Source of the DNA: Microbacterium sp. Leaf288
GTDB taxonomy: Bacteria > Actinomycetota > Actinomycetes > Actinomycetales > Microbacteriaceae
NCBI RefSeq assembly: GCF_001422925.1
Contig: NZ_LMNI01000001.1
Coordinates: 614,087 to 678,086 of the forward strand
Direction of reading: 5' to 3'
DNA length: 64,000 nucleotides
Made by a program: the position numbers and the translations under genes
The notes under the pieces: generated by a model
What the model was told of the DNA's origin: nothing
Databases searched by the model: none
What the model saw: only the letters and a program-made list of their open reading frames with translations
Shown: in pieces, positions 53,425 through 64,000 of the stretch
How positions within the stretch are numbered: position 1 is the first letter of the stretch
Layout of the letters: each line of letters begins with the position of its first letter

Positions 53425-54273
53425 CTATCGCGCGGTTTCGCTGCGGGCGGTGACGGGGGCGGACGCTTCGATGAGCTGCAGCAGCTGGGCGGAGACGCTC
53501 ACCGCGATCGTCGCGGGCTGCTTGCCGGGGATCTCGGGCAGGCCGATCGGCGTCGTCACCCTGGCGAGGGCGGCCTCGTCGTGGCCGGCCTCCTGGAGGC
53601 GAGCGCGGAAGCGGGCCCACTTGGAGCGCGAGCCGATGAGGCCGATCGAGGCGATGCCCTCGGTGCGCAGCGCCTGGTCGACGATTGCGAGGTCTTCGGC
53701 GTGGTCGTGGGTCATGACGAGCACGTGCGTCCCCGCCGGCACCGACGCCAGCACGGCCTCCGGCACCGGAGCCTGGTGCACGTGCACTCCCGCGACCGCG
53801 TCGGCGAGCGGCCCCGGCGCACCGTCCACCCCCAGGCGCGTCGGCGAGAGCATGGCCGCGCGGGAGTCGACGAGATGCAGGTCGAGGTGCTGGCGCGCCA
53901 GGATCCGCGCCACCTCGAGTCCCACGTGTCCCATTCCGAACACCGCGACCGACGGCACGACCCGCACGGGCTCCAGCATGAGCGTCACCTCTCCTCCGCA
54001 GCACTGCACGCCGTACTCCGTGGTCTCCTTGTCGCTCAGGGTGAGCGTCAGCAGCTGCGGCTCGGCGGTTCCGGAGGCCAGCATCGCGCGGGCGCGCGCG
54101 ACGGCGGTGGCCTCGAGGTTGCCGCCCCCGATCGTCTCGAAGACCTCGCCCGGCGAGACGACCATCTTGGCGCCGCCGTTGCGCGGGGCGTGGCCGCGCA
54201 CCATCGCGAGCGTCACGATCACCGCGGGCGTGCGGGCGTCCCGCAGGCTGCGCACCGCGTCGAGCCAGTCCAC
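53425..54273 (-). CDS. xdhC: XdhC-type molybdenum cofactor insertion protein
   Basis: The product is 282 residues. The XdhC/CoxI N-terminal domain holds VRSLRDARTPAVIVTLAMVRGHAPRNGGAKMVVSPGEVFETIGGGNLEA, CCGGEVTLML, and a Rossmann-like C-terminal domain (VAVFGMGHVGLEVARIL). The protein inserts and sulfurates molybdopterin in xanthine dehydrogenase. It is the last gene of the operon. Confidence 0.9.
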   Translation of the reverse strand: MDWLDAVRSLRDARTPAVIVTLAMVRGHAPRNGGAKMVVSPGEVFETIGGGNLEATAVARARAMLASGTAEPQLLTLTLSDKETTEYGVQCCGGEVTLMLEPVRVVPSVAVFGMGHVGLEVARILARQHLDLHLVDSRAAMLSPTRLGVDGAPGPLADAVAGVHVHQAPVPEAVLASVPAGTHVLVMTHDHAEDLAIVDQALRTEGIASIGLIGSRSKWARFRARLQEAGHDEAALARVTTPIGLPEIPGKQPATIAVSVSAQLLQLIEASAPVTARSETAR

Positions 54274-54281
54274 GGCCGGCC

Positions 54282-56710
<2,429 letters not shown>

Positions 56711-56714
<4 letters not shown>

Positions 56715-58135
56715 GCGGTCGCCTCCTCGTCATCGGCCGACGCCGCGAAGAGCGCCGGCAGCGCGGTGCCGAGCATGCGTGCGCGATACGCGGCGCTCGC
56801 GCGGTGGTCGTCGAGGGGCGTCCCCTCGCGCTGCAGGACCATGGATGCTGCCGCCACCGTCGAGGCGTTCCACGGGCGCCCCTCGAGCACCTGCTCGGTC
56901 GCGTATGCGCGGAGGGGCGTCGCGGCGACACCTCCGAGGCCGATACGCGCTCTCGTGACGGAGCCGCCGTCGAGCTCGAGGGCGAAGGCGACGGCCACCG
57001 ACGAGATGTCGTCGAACCGCCGCTTCGTCACCTTGTGGAACGCGGTGAGACCCGGCGTCGGCAGCGGGATCCGCACCGTCCGGATGAGCTCGTCGCGACG
57101 CCTGACCGAGGTGCGATACCCCGTGAAGTAGTCGGCGAGGTCGACCTCGCGCTCGCCGCCGTCCGCCGAGACGAGCACGACGCCCGCCCCGAGCGCGAGC
57201 AATGCCGGAGCCGCGTCGCCGATGGGGGAGGCGGTGCCGAGGTTGCCGCCCAGCGTCGCGCGGTTGCGGATCAGGCGCGACGCGAACTGGGGGAGCAGCT
57301 GTGCGAGCAGCGGCACCCGCTCGCCGACGCGGCGCTCGATCTCCGACAGGGGCACCGCGCCGCCGATCTCGACGGTGTCGCCGGTGATGTCGATGCCGCG
57401 CAACTCGGGCAGGCGGTCGATCGCGACCACGAGTGGCGCGCGGGCGCCGCGCAGGTTGACGTCCACGCCCCAGTCCGTGCTGCCGGCCACGGCGAGTGCC
57501 TCCGGCTCGTCGCGCAGCAGCCGCAGGGCCTCCTCCAGCGTCTCCGGGCGGATGAAGCGCCCGTCGGCAGCTCGCAGCTCGGTGGCGACCGGAGCCGGCG
57601 CCGGCGCGGACAGCCGCTCGCGGAGCGGATCATCGGGCAGAGGCATCCCGAGCCGGAAGGCCGCGTCGCGGATGGGCCGGTAGCCCGTGCAGCGGCAGAG
57701 GTTGCCGCTCAGCGCATGCAGCTCGAATCCGTTCGCCCCGTGCTCGGCGTCGGCCGGGCCCGCCTCGCGGTCGGACCGGTAGAACTCGGCGGCCATCGCG
57801 CACGCGAACCCGGGCGTGCAGTAGCCGCACTGCGAGCCGCCGCCGGCCGCGAGCTGCTGCTGCACCGGATGCAGGTCGTCAGGTGAACCCAGGCCCTCAG
57901 AGGTCACCACCTCCTGCCCGTCGAGCGCATGGACGGGCACCAGGCAGGAGTTGACGGGGGTCCACACGGCGGTGCCGTCGGGGCCGGCGGTGGCGACCAG
58001 CACGGCGCACGCTCCGCACTCGCCCTCGGCGCAGCCCTCCTTCGCGCCGGTCAGTCCGAGGCCGCGCAGCCAGTCCAGCGCGGTGGCGTGTGCGACCGCG
58101 CCTGCGAGCGGGACGACCCGCCCGTTGACGGTCAC
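56711..58135 (-). CDS. xdhA: xanthine dehydrogenase iron-sulfur/FAD subunit (XdhA)
   Basis: The product is 474 residues. Two [2Fe-2S] clusters are visible: CAEGECGACAVLV (the plant type) with a later Cys, and QCGYCTPGF with NLCRCTGYRPI. The FAD domain follows (RFIRPETLEEALRLLRDEPEALAVAGSTDWGVDVNL) and ends with a C-terminal CO dehydrogenase-type domain. The GTG start at 58135 is the first codon of the conserved VTVNGR segment; longer in-frame starts lie upstream of the promoter. It passes electrons from XdhB to NAD+. Confidence 0.9.
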
Positions 58136-58165
58136 AGCGCTGTCACGGTTCGTACGGATGCCGGG

Positions 58166-58194
58166 AGTATACGCCGCGCTCCCGGCGCAGCGAA
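58166..58194 (-). promoter_or_regulatory. xdh operon promoter
   Basis: On the minus strand, TATACT (58171-58166) is a near-consensus -10. A -35-like TTCGCT is 17 bases upstream. The transcript would begin about 22 bases before the XdhA GTG. Confidence 0.6.
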
Positions 58195-58271
58195 GGTGCG
58201 CCGCGACCCCTCTGGACATGCCCTGCGGGCAAGAGGATCGTTGGCGGCGGCACAACCACTGGGAGGCTGTC

Positions 58272-58685
58272 ATGTTCACACCCGATCGGCCGTTTTCTAG
58301 CTTCGCCGTACCCGACATCGGCGCAGCTGCGGCCTTCTACCGCGACACCCTGGGGCTCGACGTCACCGTCTACGAGGAGATGGGCGGAGGCTTCACCATC
58401 GCACTGCCCGGCGGGGGCAGCATCTTCGTCTACCCGAAGGAGGATCATGAGCCGGCCGTGTTCACGATCCTCAATTTCAGCGTCGCCGACGTCGATGCCG
58501 CCGTCGACGATCTGAACAGGCGGGGTGTCGTCACGAAGATCTACACCGACCCCGACTACGGCACCGATGAGAAGGGCATCTCGCGCGGGTTCGAGGGCGG
58601 CCCCGACATCGCGTGGTTCACAGACCCTGCGGGCAACGTCATCTCCGTCGGCCGCATGGAGCCGCAGATGATGGGCGGGCAGTAG
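58272..58685 (+). CDS. VOC/glyoxalase-superfamily protein
   Basis: The product is 137 residues. Two babbabb modules are visible (SFAVPDIGAAAAFYRDTLGLDVTVYEE and LNFSVADVDAAVDDLNRRGV ... AWFTDPAGNVISVG). Such proteins include glyoxalase I, dioxygenases and resistance binding proteins. Conserved His and Glu ligands are few here, so the activity is uncertain. GGGAGG precedes ATG 58272. Confidence 0.85.
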   Translation: MFTPDRPFSSFAVPDIGAAAAFYRDTLGLDVTVYEEMGGGFTIALPGGGSIFVYPKEDHEPAVFTILNFSVADVDAAVDDLNRRGVVTKIYTDPDYGTDEKGISRGFEGGPDIAWFTDPAGNVISVGRMEPQMMGGQ

Positions 58686-58692
58686 GCGCTCC

Positions 58693-60060
58693 TCAGGGAA
58701 GCGCGGGCCACCCGGCGGGACCGAGCGACCCCGCCGGATACTCGTCGAGCGGCACGTCGCCCGCGCGCCAGGCCGCCAGCACGGGGTCGACGATGCGCCA
58801 CGACTCCTCGGCCGCGTCGCCGCGCACCGCGAGGGTCGCGTCCGCGTCGAGGATGCCCGACAGCACCTCGCCGTACGCCTTGAGCGCACCCTCGCCGAGG
58901 TCGGCCTCGAGCAGCGCCCGCTCGAGTTCGAACGGGTCGTCGCCGCCGTTGACGTTGAGTTCGAGGTCCATCCGGTCGGGGCCGAGGGAGAAGCGCAGCA
59001 CCGAGCCGGGCGCCGCCCCGGTGAGGCCCTCGGGGACGTGGTTCACGGGACGGAACGTCACCACGACCTCGCCGTCCTTGCCGGCGAGCGCCTTGCCCGA
59101 CCGCAGGGTGAAGGGCACGCCCTCCCACCGCTCGTTGCGCACCTCGCACGTGACCTCGGCGAGCGTCTCGGTCTCGCGCGACGGGTCGACGCCGTGCTCG
59201 TCGGTGTAGGACGGCAGCTCGCGGTCGCCGACCTTCCCGGCCGTGTACCGTGCCCGGCGCGAGGCCTTCGCCGGATCGTCGCCCCACACGCGGGTCGCCC
59301 GCAGCACGGCGGCCGTCGCATCGCGGAAGTCCCGCTCGTTCAGGGTCGCGGGCGGCTCCATCGCGAGCACGGCCGTCACCTGCAGCAGGTGGCTCTGGAT
59401 CATGTCGACGAGCGCGCCCGCCCGGTCGTAGTAGCCGGCTCGGCCCTCGAGGCCGAGCGCCTCGTCGTAGCGGATGACCACCGACTCGACGTCCTGCGCG
59501 CGCCACACCGGCGCGAAGACGCGGTTCGCGAACCGCACACCGAGGAGGTTCAGCGTCGTCGACCGGCCGAGGAAGTGGTCGATGCGGAACACCTGCTCCT
59601 CGGGCACGAGACGGGCGAGCGTCGAGTTCAGCGCGTGGGCGCTCGCCTCGTCGACGCCGAACGGCTTCTCGAGCGCGAGCACCGTGCCCTCGGGGATGTC
59701 CACGCCGACGAGCGCCTCGCACGCGGCCTTCGCGACCGCGGGCGGCACGGCGAAGTACAGGGCGATCCGCCCGTCGTGGTCGGCGAGCAGCCGCTCGAGG
59801 TCCTTCGCGTCGGTGATGTCGGCGCGCGTGTACGTCGTGTCGGCCACGGCGGCGACGGCGTCGGCGAACCCGGCCGACTCGAAGGACGAGCGCACGGTCT
59901 GCCGCCAGTGCTCGTCGTCCCAGTCATCGATGCCGGCGCCGCGCAGGCGCACCGAGCGCTGCGGCTCCCGGGCCAGCAGCTGGCCGAGCGCGGGCAGCAG
60001 CAGCCGCGAGGTGAGGTCGCCCGAGGCGCCCAGGATGAGCAACGTGGTCTGCGCCGACAT
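58693..60060 (-). CDS. zwf: glucose-6-phosphate dehydrogenase
   Basis: The product is 455 residues, near normal length. The NADP-binding motif is TLLILGASGDLTSRLLLPAL. Substrate binding is in VFRIDHFLGRSTTLNLLGVRF, where F replaces the usual Tyr of the active-site RIDHYLGK. Also seen are ALEKPFGVDE, VVIRYDEALGLEGRAGYYDRAGALVDMIQSHLLQ (the family signature), and the C-terminal domain. It opens the oxidative pentose phosphate pathway. The neighbours are not pathway genes, so this may be a second, F420-era or NADP-type isozyme; the cofactor is not decided by the sequence. Confidence 0.9.
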   Translation of the reverse strand: MSAQTTLLILGASGDLTSRLLLPALGQLLAREPQRSVRLRGAGIDDWDDEHWRQTVRSSFESAGFADAVAAVADTTYTRADITDAKDLERLLADHDGRIALYFAVPPAVAKAACEALVGVDIPEGTVLALEKPFGVDEASAHALNSTLARLVPEEQVFRIDHFLGRSTTLNLLGVRFANRVFAPVWRAQDVESVVIRYDEALGLEGRAGYYDRAGALVDMIQSHLLQVTAVLAMEPPATLNERDFRDATAAVLRATRVWGDDPAKASRRARYTAGKVGDRELPSYTDEHGVDPSRETETLAEVTCEVRNERWEGVPFTLRSGKALAGKDGEVVVTFRPVNHVPEGLTGAAPGSVLRFSLGPDRMDLELNVNGGDDPFELERALLEADLGEGALKAYGEVLSGILDADATLAVRGDAAEESWRIVDPVLAAWRAGDVPLDEYPAGSLGPAGWPALP

Positions 60061-60117
60061 GCGCCTCACGCTACCCACACGCCCGTGCTCGGGGCAGGGG
60101 CTTGCGCCCGTGCGCGT

Positions 60118-60207
60118 TGCGCGTGTGTTCGCATCATGTGCTCTCACCGAGGACACACGTCGTGTGCGTGCAGATCCTGTGCGCTCGGCCAGAGCACACG
60201 AAGCGCG
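60118..60207. repeat. multi-stem palindromic region upstream of zwf
   Basis: Stems TGTGCTCT (60137) / AGAGCACA (60191), CCGAG/CTCGG, CACACG/CGTGTG and outer TTCG/CGAA are nested or side by side, so the region could fold into a branched structure. It lies in the 220-base gap between zwf and the ABC permease, where no gene is seen. Confidence 0.5.
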
Positions 60208-60219
60208 CAGAGGACAGAG

Positions 60220-60260
60220 GGATGCTGCGGCCCGGCGCAGTGCGCAGGGCCGCAGCATCC
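60220..60260. terminator. 14-bp stem after the ABC permease
   Basis: GGATGCTGCGGCCC pairs perfectly with GGGCCGCAGCATCC around a 13-nt loop, 20 bases beyond the permease stop. Confidence 0.85.
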
Positions 60261-60280
60261 ATCATCCGAGGTGACCCGGG

Positions 60281-61390
60281 TCAGCCGGCGAGGGCCTCCG
60301 AGAGCTTCACTCGACCGCCCATGCGCAGCAGCGAGTTCTCGTAGATGCGGGCGGCGACGAGGATCGCCGCGACGCACGTCGCCATGAGGATCACGATCGA
60401 CAGCAGCGGCTCCCACCACTGCGCCTGCCCGAGGAAGATGCGCATCGGCATGCCGACCGGCGCCGAGAACGGCACGTACGACATGATCGCGAGCACCAGC
60501 GGGTTGTCGTTGAAGAAGATGACGAGGAAGTACGGCGCCATCACGAGCATCGTCAGCGGCATCGTGGTCGAGCCGATGTCCTCCTGGCGCGACACCATCG
60601 ATGCCGCGGCCGCGAACAGCGACGCCAGCAGGATGAAGCCGAACAGGAAGAAGATCGCGAACCAGGCGATGGGCGCGCCGAGCCCCTGCAGCAGCGCCGT
60701 CTGATCGGTGACGGTGAGCCCGATGATCGCGATGGCCGCGAGGATCAGGATCTGGCCCATCGCGAGCACCGTGTTGCCGATGACCTTGCCCGCCAGCAGC
60801 GACCGCACCGGGATCGCCGAGATGAGCAGCTCCACCACGCGGGTCTGCTTCTCCTCGACGACGCTCTGCGCGATCGTGCCGCCGAACAGCGACGCGGCGA
60901 GCAGGAACACGATGCCGAAGCCGACTGCGGCGATGTAGCCGAGCGCCGCGTTGCCCTCCTCCGGAGCGAGCAGCTCGACCGGCGGCACCTGCGCGAGCTG
61001 CAGCATCAGCGACGTCGGGGCGGAGGATTCGGCGATGATCGCGAAACCGAGCGGCGACGACGAGTCGCCCACGACCGCGGCGTCGACCTCGCCGTCCTTC
61101 ACGAGCGCCTCGGCGGCCGCGCGGTCCGCCACGTCGGTGACGTCGAGGCCCTCGGCCTGGGCGACGTACTGCTGCGCGTCGGCGGTCACCGCGACGGGCG
61201 TGCCGCTGTTGTTCGCCGCCTGGAAGCCGCCCCAGATGACGAGGGCCAGCGCGCCGATGAACAGGATCGCCGTCGAGATGACGAACGCCTTGCTGCGCAG
61301 CTTCGAGCCGATCTCACGCTCGGCGACGAGCCAGATCGCCTGGCCTGCGCCCAGCGTGCTTCCGCCGCGGCGGGTGTCGGTGGTGCTCAC
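60281..61390 (-). CDS. ABC-2 type permease (NatB-like)
   Basis: The product is 369 residues from a GTG overlapping the ATPase stop. One N-terminal helix (AFVISTAILFIGALALVIWGG), an extracellular domain of about 140 residues (VAVTADAQQYVAQ ... VPPVELLAPEEG) and five C-terminal helices (VGFGIVFLLAASLFGG, VIGNTVLAMGQILILAAIAIIGL, WFAIFFLFGFILLASLF, LTMLVMAPYFLVIFF, LLSIVILMATCVAAILVAA) match NatB-type exporters for Na+ or drugs. The motif SVVEEKQTRVVELLISAI is conserved. Confidence 0.88.
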   Translation of the reverse strand: MSTTDTRRGGSTLGAGQAIWLVAEREIGSKLRSKAFVISTAILFIGALALVIWGGFQAANNSGTPVAVTADAQQYVAQAEGLDVTDVADRAAAEALVKDGEVDAAVVGDSSSPLGFAIIAESSAPTSLMLQLAQVPPVELLAPEEGNAALGYIAAVGFGIVFLLAASLFGGTIAQSVVEEKQTRVVELLISAIPVRSLLAGKVIGNTVLAMGQILILAAIAIIGLTVTDQTALLQGLGAPIAWFAIFFLFGFILLASLFAAAASMVSRQEDIGSTTMPLTMLVMAPYFLVIFFNDNPLVLAIMSYVPFSAPVGMPMRIFLGQAQWWEPLLSIVILMATCVAAILVAARIYENSLLRMGGRVKLSEALAG

Positions 61391-62271
61391 TGGATGACCT
61401 CCTTGAAGATCTGGGCGAGGGACGGATGCTGCGGCGCGAAGCTCGCGACGTCCCCGTTGGCGACGGCCCGACGCAGCACGCGCTGCGCGGTCTCGTCGCT
61501 GTCGGCGTCGAACACGGCGTACCCGCCGTCGAAGTCGAGCACCTCCACGCCGGGCTCGGTGCGCAGCCACCCGGCGTCCCCGGCCGAGACGAGCTCGAAG
61601 CGGCGCGTGGAGTGCTGCGCGCGGAGGGTGTCACGGGCGCCTGCCGCGCGGATGGTGCCGCCGGCGATGATCACGAGGTCGTCGCACAGGCGCTCGACGA
61701 CGTCGAGCTGGTGCGACGAGAACAGCACGGCGGCGCCTTCGGCCGCGCGCTGCTGCAGCACCCCCGCCACGACGTCGACCGCGAGCGGGTCCAGGCCCGA
61801 GAACGGCTCGTCGAGGATCAGCACCTGCGGGTCGTGCACGAGCGCGGCAGCGATCTGGGCGCGCTGCTGGTTGCCCAGAGAGAGCGTCTCGACGTTGTCG
61901 TTCAGGCGCTCGCCGAGCCCGAGCTGCTCGAGCAGCGCACGAGCGCGGGTCGAGGCATCCGTCTTCGAGAAGCCGTGCAGCCGCGCGAGATAGGTGATGT
62001 GCTCGTGCACCTTCATCTTCGGATACAGCCCGCGTTCCTCGGGCATGTAGCCGAAGCGGCGGCGGTCGGAGGCGGTCACCTCGGCGCCGTCGAGGGTGAC
62101 GGTGCCGGCGTCCCCGGCGAGCACCCCCAGCACGATCCGCATGGTGGTGGTCTTGCCCGCGCCGTTCCCGCCGACGAAGCCGGTCAGCCGGCCGGGCCGC
62201 ACGTCGAACGACACGTCGTCGAGCACGCGGCGCCCTCCGTAGCTCTTGCCGATACCGCGAAGCTGCAGCAT
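61387..62271 (-). CDS. ABC transporter ATP-binding protein
   Basis: The product is 294 residues. Walker A is VGGNGAGKTTTMRI; the signature is LSLGNQQRAQ (a variant of LSGGQ); Walker B is VLILDEPFSGLDPLA; the switch His is in SSHQLDVVERL. A ~80-residue extension follows the nucleotide domain. It energises the permease encoded downstream. Two 9-mer GACGGATGC copies lie within it (61421 and 61955). Confidence 0.92.
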   Translation of the reverse strand: MLQLRGIGKSYGGRRVLDDVSFDVRPGRLTGFVGGNGAGKTTTMRIVLGVLAGDAGTVTLDGAEVTASDRRRFGYMPEERGLYPKMKVHEHITYLARLHGFSKTDASTRARALLEQLGLGERLNDNVETLSLGNQQRAQIAAALVHDPQVLILDEPFSGLDPLAVDVVAGVLQQRAAEGAAVLFSSHQLDVVERLCDDLVIIAGGTIRAAGARDTLRAQHSTRRFELVSAGDAGWLRTEPGVEVLDFDGGYAVFDADSDETAQRVLRRAVANGDVASFAPQHPSLAQIFKEVIQ

Positions 62272-62494
62272 CCCTGTCTCCTCTCGATCCCCCTGCCACA
62301 GACGCTACGGACCGGAGTGCTCGGCGTCCTCCCCCGTGGGGTGGATTCGGGCTTCCTCCGCCGTGCGGGGGAGGAGGTGGATGAGAGATCTTTCATGCAC
62401 CGGAATAGAAGGAGCGTGCATGTGCTTGCATGGATGTGGAACGTCCACGGTGGTCCCCACCGGGGACGCCTTTGCTTTTCAAGGAGAACCCCAC

Positions 62495-63064
62495 ATGTCC
62501 GAGCGGACCATCGGCTACATCGTCGGCAGCATCTCGTCGACCTCCATCAACCGTCGTCTCGCGAAGGCGCTCGAGCGTCTCGCCCCGGAGGGCACCACCC
62601 TCGTCGAGATCCCGATCAAGGACCTCCCCTTCTACTCGCCCGACCACGACGCCGACTTCCCCCAGGTCGCCCGCGACTTCAAGCAGGCGATCGCCGACGT
62701 CGACGGCGTCATCATCATCACGCCCGAGTACAGCCGCTCGATCCCCGGCGTGCTGAAGAACGCCCTCGACTGGTCGGCCCGTCCGTGGGGCCAGGGCTCG
62801 TTCGACGGCAAGCCCACCGCCGTCATCGGCACCTCGGGCGGCGGCATCGCCACCGCGGCGGCGCAGCAGCACCTCAAGGCGATCCTCAGCCACTACAACG
62901 CCCCGACGCTCGGCCAGCCCGAGGGCTACGTGCAGACCACCCCGGGCCTGTTCACCGAGACCGGCGAGGTCACCAGCGAGCAGACCGCCGACTTCCTCAT
63001 CGGCTACCTCCAGGCCTTCGGCGCGCTGATCGACCGCTACGCCGCGGTCCCCGTCGCCGCCTGA
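62495..63064 (+). CDS. NADPH-dependent FMN reductase
   Basis: The product is 189 residues. A flavodoxin-like fold: YIVGSISSTSINRRLAKALERLAP, then IPIKDLPFYSPDHDADFPQVARDFKQAIADVDGVIIITPEYSRSIPGVLKNALDWSARP (the family signature PEY-x-R-x-IPGVLKNALDW). It reduces FMN, quinones or azo dyes. AAGGAG lies nine bases before ATG 62495. Upstream, TGCATGT-like repeats and a GC hairpin occupy a 220-base gap after the ABC gene start. Confidence 0.9.
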   Translation: MSERTIGYIVGSISSTSINRRLAKALERLAPEGTTLVEIPIKDLPFYSPDHDADFPQVARDFKQAIADVDGVIIITPEYSRSIPGVLKNALDWSARPWGQGSFDGKPTAVIGTSGGGIATAAAQQHLKAILSHYNAPTLGQPEGYVQTTPGLFTETGEVTSEQTADFLIGYLQAFGALIDRYAAVPVAA

Positions 63065-63114
63065 TCCTCCCCCCGGTCGGCCTCACCCCGGGCCGATGAC
63101 CCGTTCCAGCACCC

Positions 63115-63163
63115 CGGATGCCCCGGCCCGGCGCCCTTTCGCGGCGCCGGTCCGGGGCATCCG
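63115..63163. terminator. two-tier stem-loop after the FMN reductase
   Basis: The outer stem CGGATGCCCCGG/CCGGGGCATCCG and the inner stem CCGGCGCC/GGCGCCGG are both perfect. It follows the gene end by 50 bases and uses the GGATGC motif. Confidence 0.7.
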
Positions 63164-63276
63164 TCAATCGGGGGTTCGTCCGTGCCATCCGTCCTTCGCG
63201 GCGTCCGTCCGGGGCATCCGTCCTTCTCGCGGCGCCCCTGCCGGCCCCCGCGTGCGCCCCGACGCGACGTCCCGCC

Positions 63277-63337
63277 GTTCCGCAGTCAGTTTTGGCGACG
63301 TCCCGACGCCAAAGGGCGCCATTTCCGACTGCGGAAC
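63277..63337. repeat. 61-bp nested palindrome between FMN reductase and response regulator
   Basis: The outer stem is GTTCCGCAGTC/GACTGCGGAAC (perfect, 11 bp). The inner stem is TTTGGCG/CGCCAAA (7 bp, 63291-63313). The spacer is 3 nt on the left and 13 nt on the right. Confidence 0.75.
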
Positions 63338-63351
63338 AGAGGTGGCAGGGG

Positions 63352-64000
63352 TCAGGCGAGGCCGTGGCGGTGGGCATAGACGACGGCGGCGACGCGGTCG
63401 CGGGCGCCGAGCTTCTGCAGCACGTTCGAGACGTGGGTCTTCACGGTGGCCTCGCCGATGTAGAGGCGCTGCGCGATCTCGGCGTTGCTCATCGCCTGCG
63501 CGACGAGCTGCAGTACCTCCCCTTCGCGCTCGGTGAGCTCGACCGCCGGCGGCGCCACCGCCAGAACCGGTGAGACGACAATCTGTGGACCAGACCTTGG
63601 GTGAACCCCACCGTCTCGTCCCGCTACTGGGGTCTCACCCGCGGTGGGGGCGGGGGCGGGGGCGGGGGTGGCGGAGGCGAAGCGGGCGATCACGCGGCGC
63701 GTCACCTCGGGCGCCAGCAGCGCGTCGCCGGCCGCGGCCACCCGCACGGCCGAGATGAGCTCCTCGGGGCCGGCGTTCTTCAGCAGGAACCCGCTCGCGC
63801 CGGCCGCGAGCGCGTCGAACAGGTAGTCGTCGCGGTCGAAGGTCGTCACCACCACCACCGCCGCCTCCGCCGATGGGTCGCCGACGATGCGCCGGGTCGC
63901 CTCGAGGCCGTCCATGTCGGGCATCTGCACGTCCATGCAGATCACGTCAGGACCGAGATCGGATGCTGCCGCCACAGCCTCGACGCCGGTCGAGGCCTCG
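63352..64000 (-). CDS. NarL/LuxR-type response regulator (cut at window end)
   Basis: About 216 C-terminal residues are present and the N-terminus lies beyond the window. The receiver part shows VICMDVQMPDMDGLEATRRI, with the phospho-acceptor Asp, then VVTTFDRDDYLFDALAAGASGFLLKN (T and K switch residues). The LuxR helix-turn-helix is LTEREGEVLQLVAQAMSNAEIAQRLYIGEATVKTHVSNVLQKLGARDRVAAVVYA. Between them lies an unusually long Ala/Pro/Gly linker that holds a 70-bp P2 palindromic element. A sensor kinase gene is expected just beyond the window end. Confidence 0.9.
   Translation of the reverse strand, partial: EASTGVEAVAAASDLGPDVICMDVQMPDMDGLEATRRIVGDPSAEAAVVVVTTFDRDDYLFDALAAGASGFLLKNAGPEELISAVRVAAAGDALLAPEVTRRVIARFASATPAPAPAPTAGETPVAGRDGGVHPRSGPQIVVSPVLAVAPPAVELTEREGEVLQLVAQAMSNAEIAQRLYIGEATVKTHVSNVLQKLGARDRVAAVVYAHRHGLA
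63569..63638. repeat. P2 palindromic element, copy 2, inside the response regulator
   Basis: It is 70 nt, beginning GGTGAGACGACA and ending GGGGTCTCAC, as in copy 1 at 45201; about 51 of 70 aligned positions match. It lies in the linker between receiver and DNA-binding domains, and the reading frame remains open across it. Confidence 0.82.

Noticed and set aside
63182..63236. Direct repeats of CATCCGTCCTTC near the window end
   Set aside because: Two short imperfect copies in GC-rich intergenic DNA; too short and degenerate to call beyond the GGATGC word already listed.

Overview
The window is about 70% G+C, with GAC/GCC-type codon choice, many GTG starts, and genes packed on both strands. 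Gene content is that of a high-GC actinobacterium, most likely Microbacteriaceae and probably Microbacterium or a close relative. The evidence is the dnaK-grpE-dnaJ-hspR operon with HAIR operators, F420-dependent and DUF7144/DUF6325/SHOCT proteins, and an LPXTG adhesin with DUF5979 modules. The genus is an inference from protein style, not a database match. I saw no tRNA, rRNA, insertion sequence, CRISPR array or prophage.

Layout. 1-2 kb: the 5' part of a siroheme sulfite/nitrite reductase and a sirohydrochlorin chelatase. 2-4 kb: a 95-bp tandem hairpin repeat and a divergent pair of MarR-like regulators with His/Gly-rich tails. 4-10.6 kb: a solute-binding/vWA membrane protein and several transporters. 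10.6-14.8 kb: the HspR-controlled chaperone operon, closed by a strong terminator. 14.9-18.2 kb: a sortase-anchored surface protein. 18.3-22.4 kb: an amidohydrolase plus MFS exporter facing a TetR regulator with a clear operator. 22-31 kb: DUF2252, two AI-2E-type permeases, a CLC channel, a K+-channel-like protein and a SHOCT stress trio. 31-36.5 kb: a DUF559 nuclease, cardiolipin synthase, a GAP-family protein and an LLM oxidoreductase. 36.5-39.2 kb: two GT4 glycosyltransferases. 39.3-45.2 kb: a GlxA-like regulator facing a 38-residue membrane peptide, then a SulP transporter and an N-domain-less ClpB with its own HAIR. 45.3-51.6 kb: a nitroreductase, a type III polyketide cluster (PKS, methyltransferase, flavoprotein, UbiA prenyltransferase) and an MFS exporter. 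51.7-58.1 kb: an ArsR-like regulator, RraA, a guanine-deaminase-like enzyme and the xanthine dehydrogenase operon. 58.2-64 kb: a VOC protein, G6PDH, an ABC exporter, an FMN reductase and a LuxR-type response regulator cut by the window end.

The most unusual content is not a gene. First, five copies of an 82-83 bp two-tier palindromic element with fixed internal spacing lie in intergenic gaps. Second, several other 60-83 bp nested palindromes, also called two-tier here, sit almost always between convergent genes. A member of a second repeated family lies inside the linker of a response regulator, and an 83-bp near-perfect inverted repeat lies inside a glycosyltransferase coding sequence. Third, the 9-mer GACGGATGC occurs 28 times by hand count, against about one expected from composition. 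It appears as single copies inside genes and as inverted pairs forming terminator-like hairpins at gene ends, a distribution like that of DNA uptake sequences in Neisseria and Haemophilus. These repeats are the best candidates for something undescribed.
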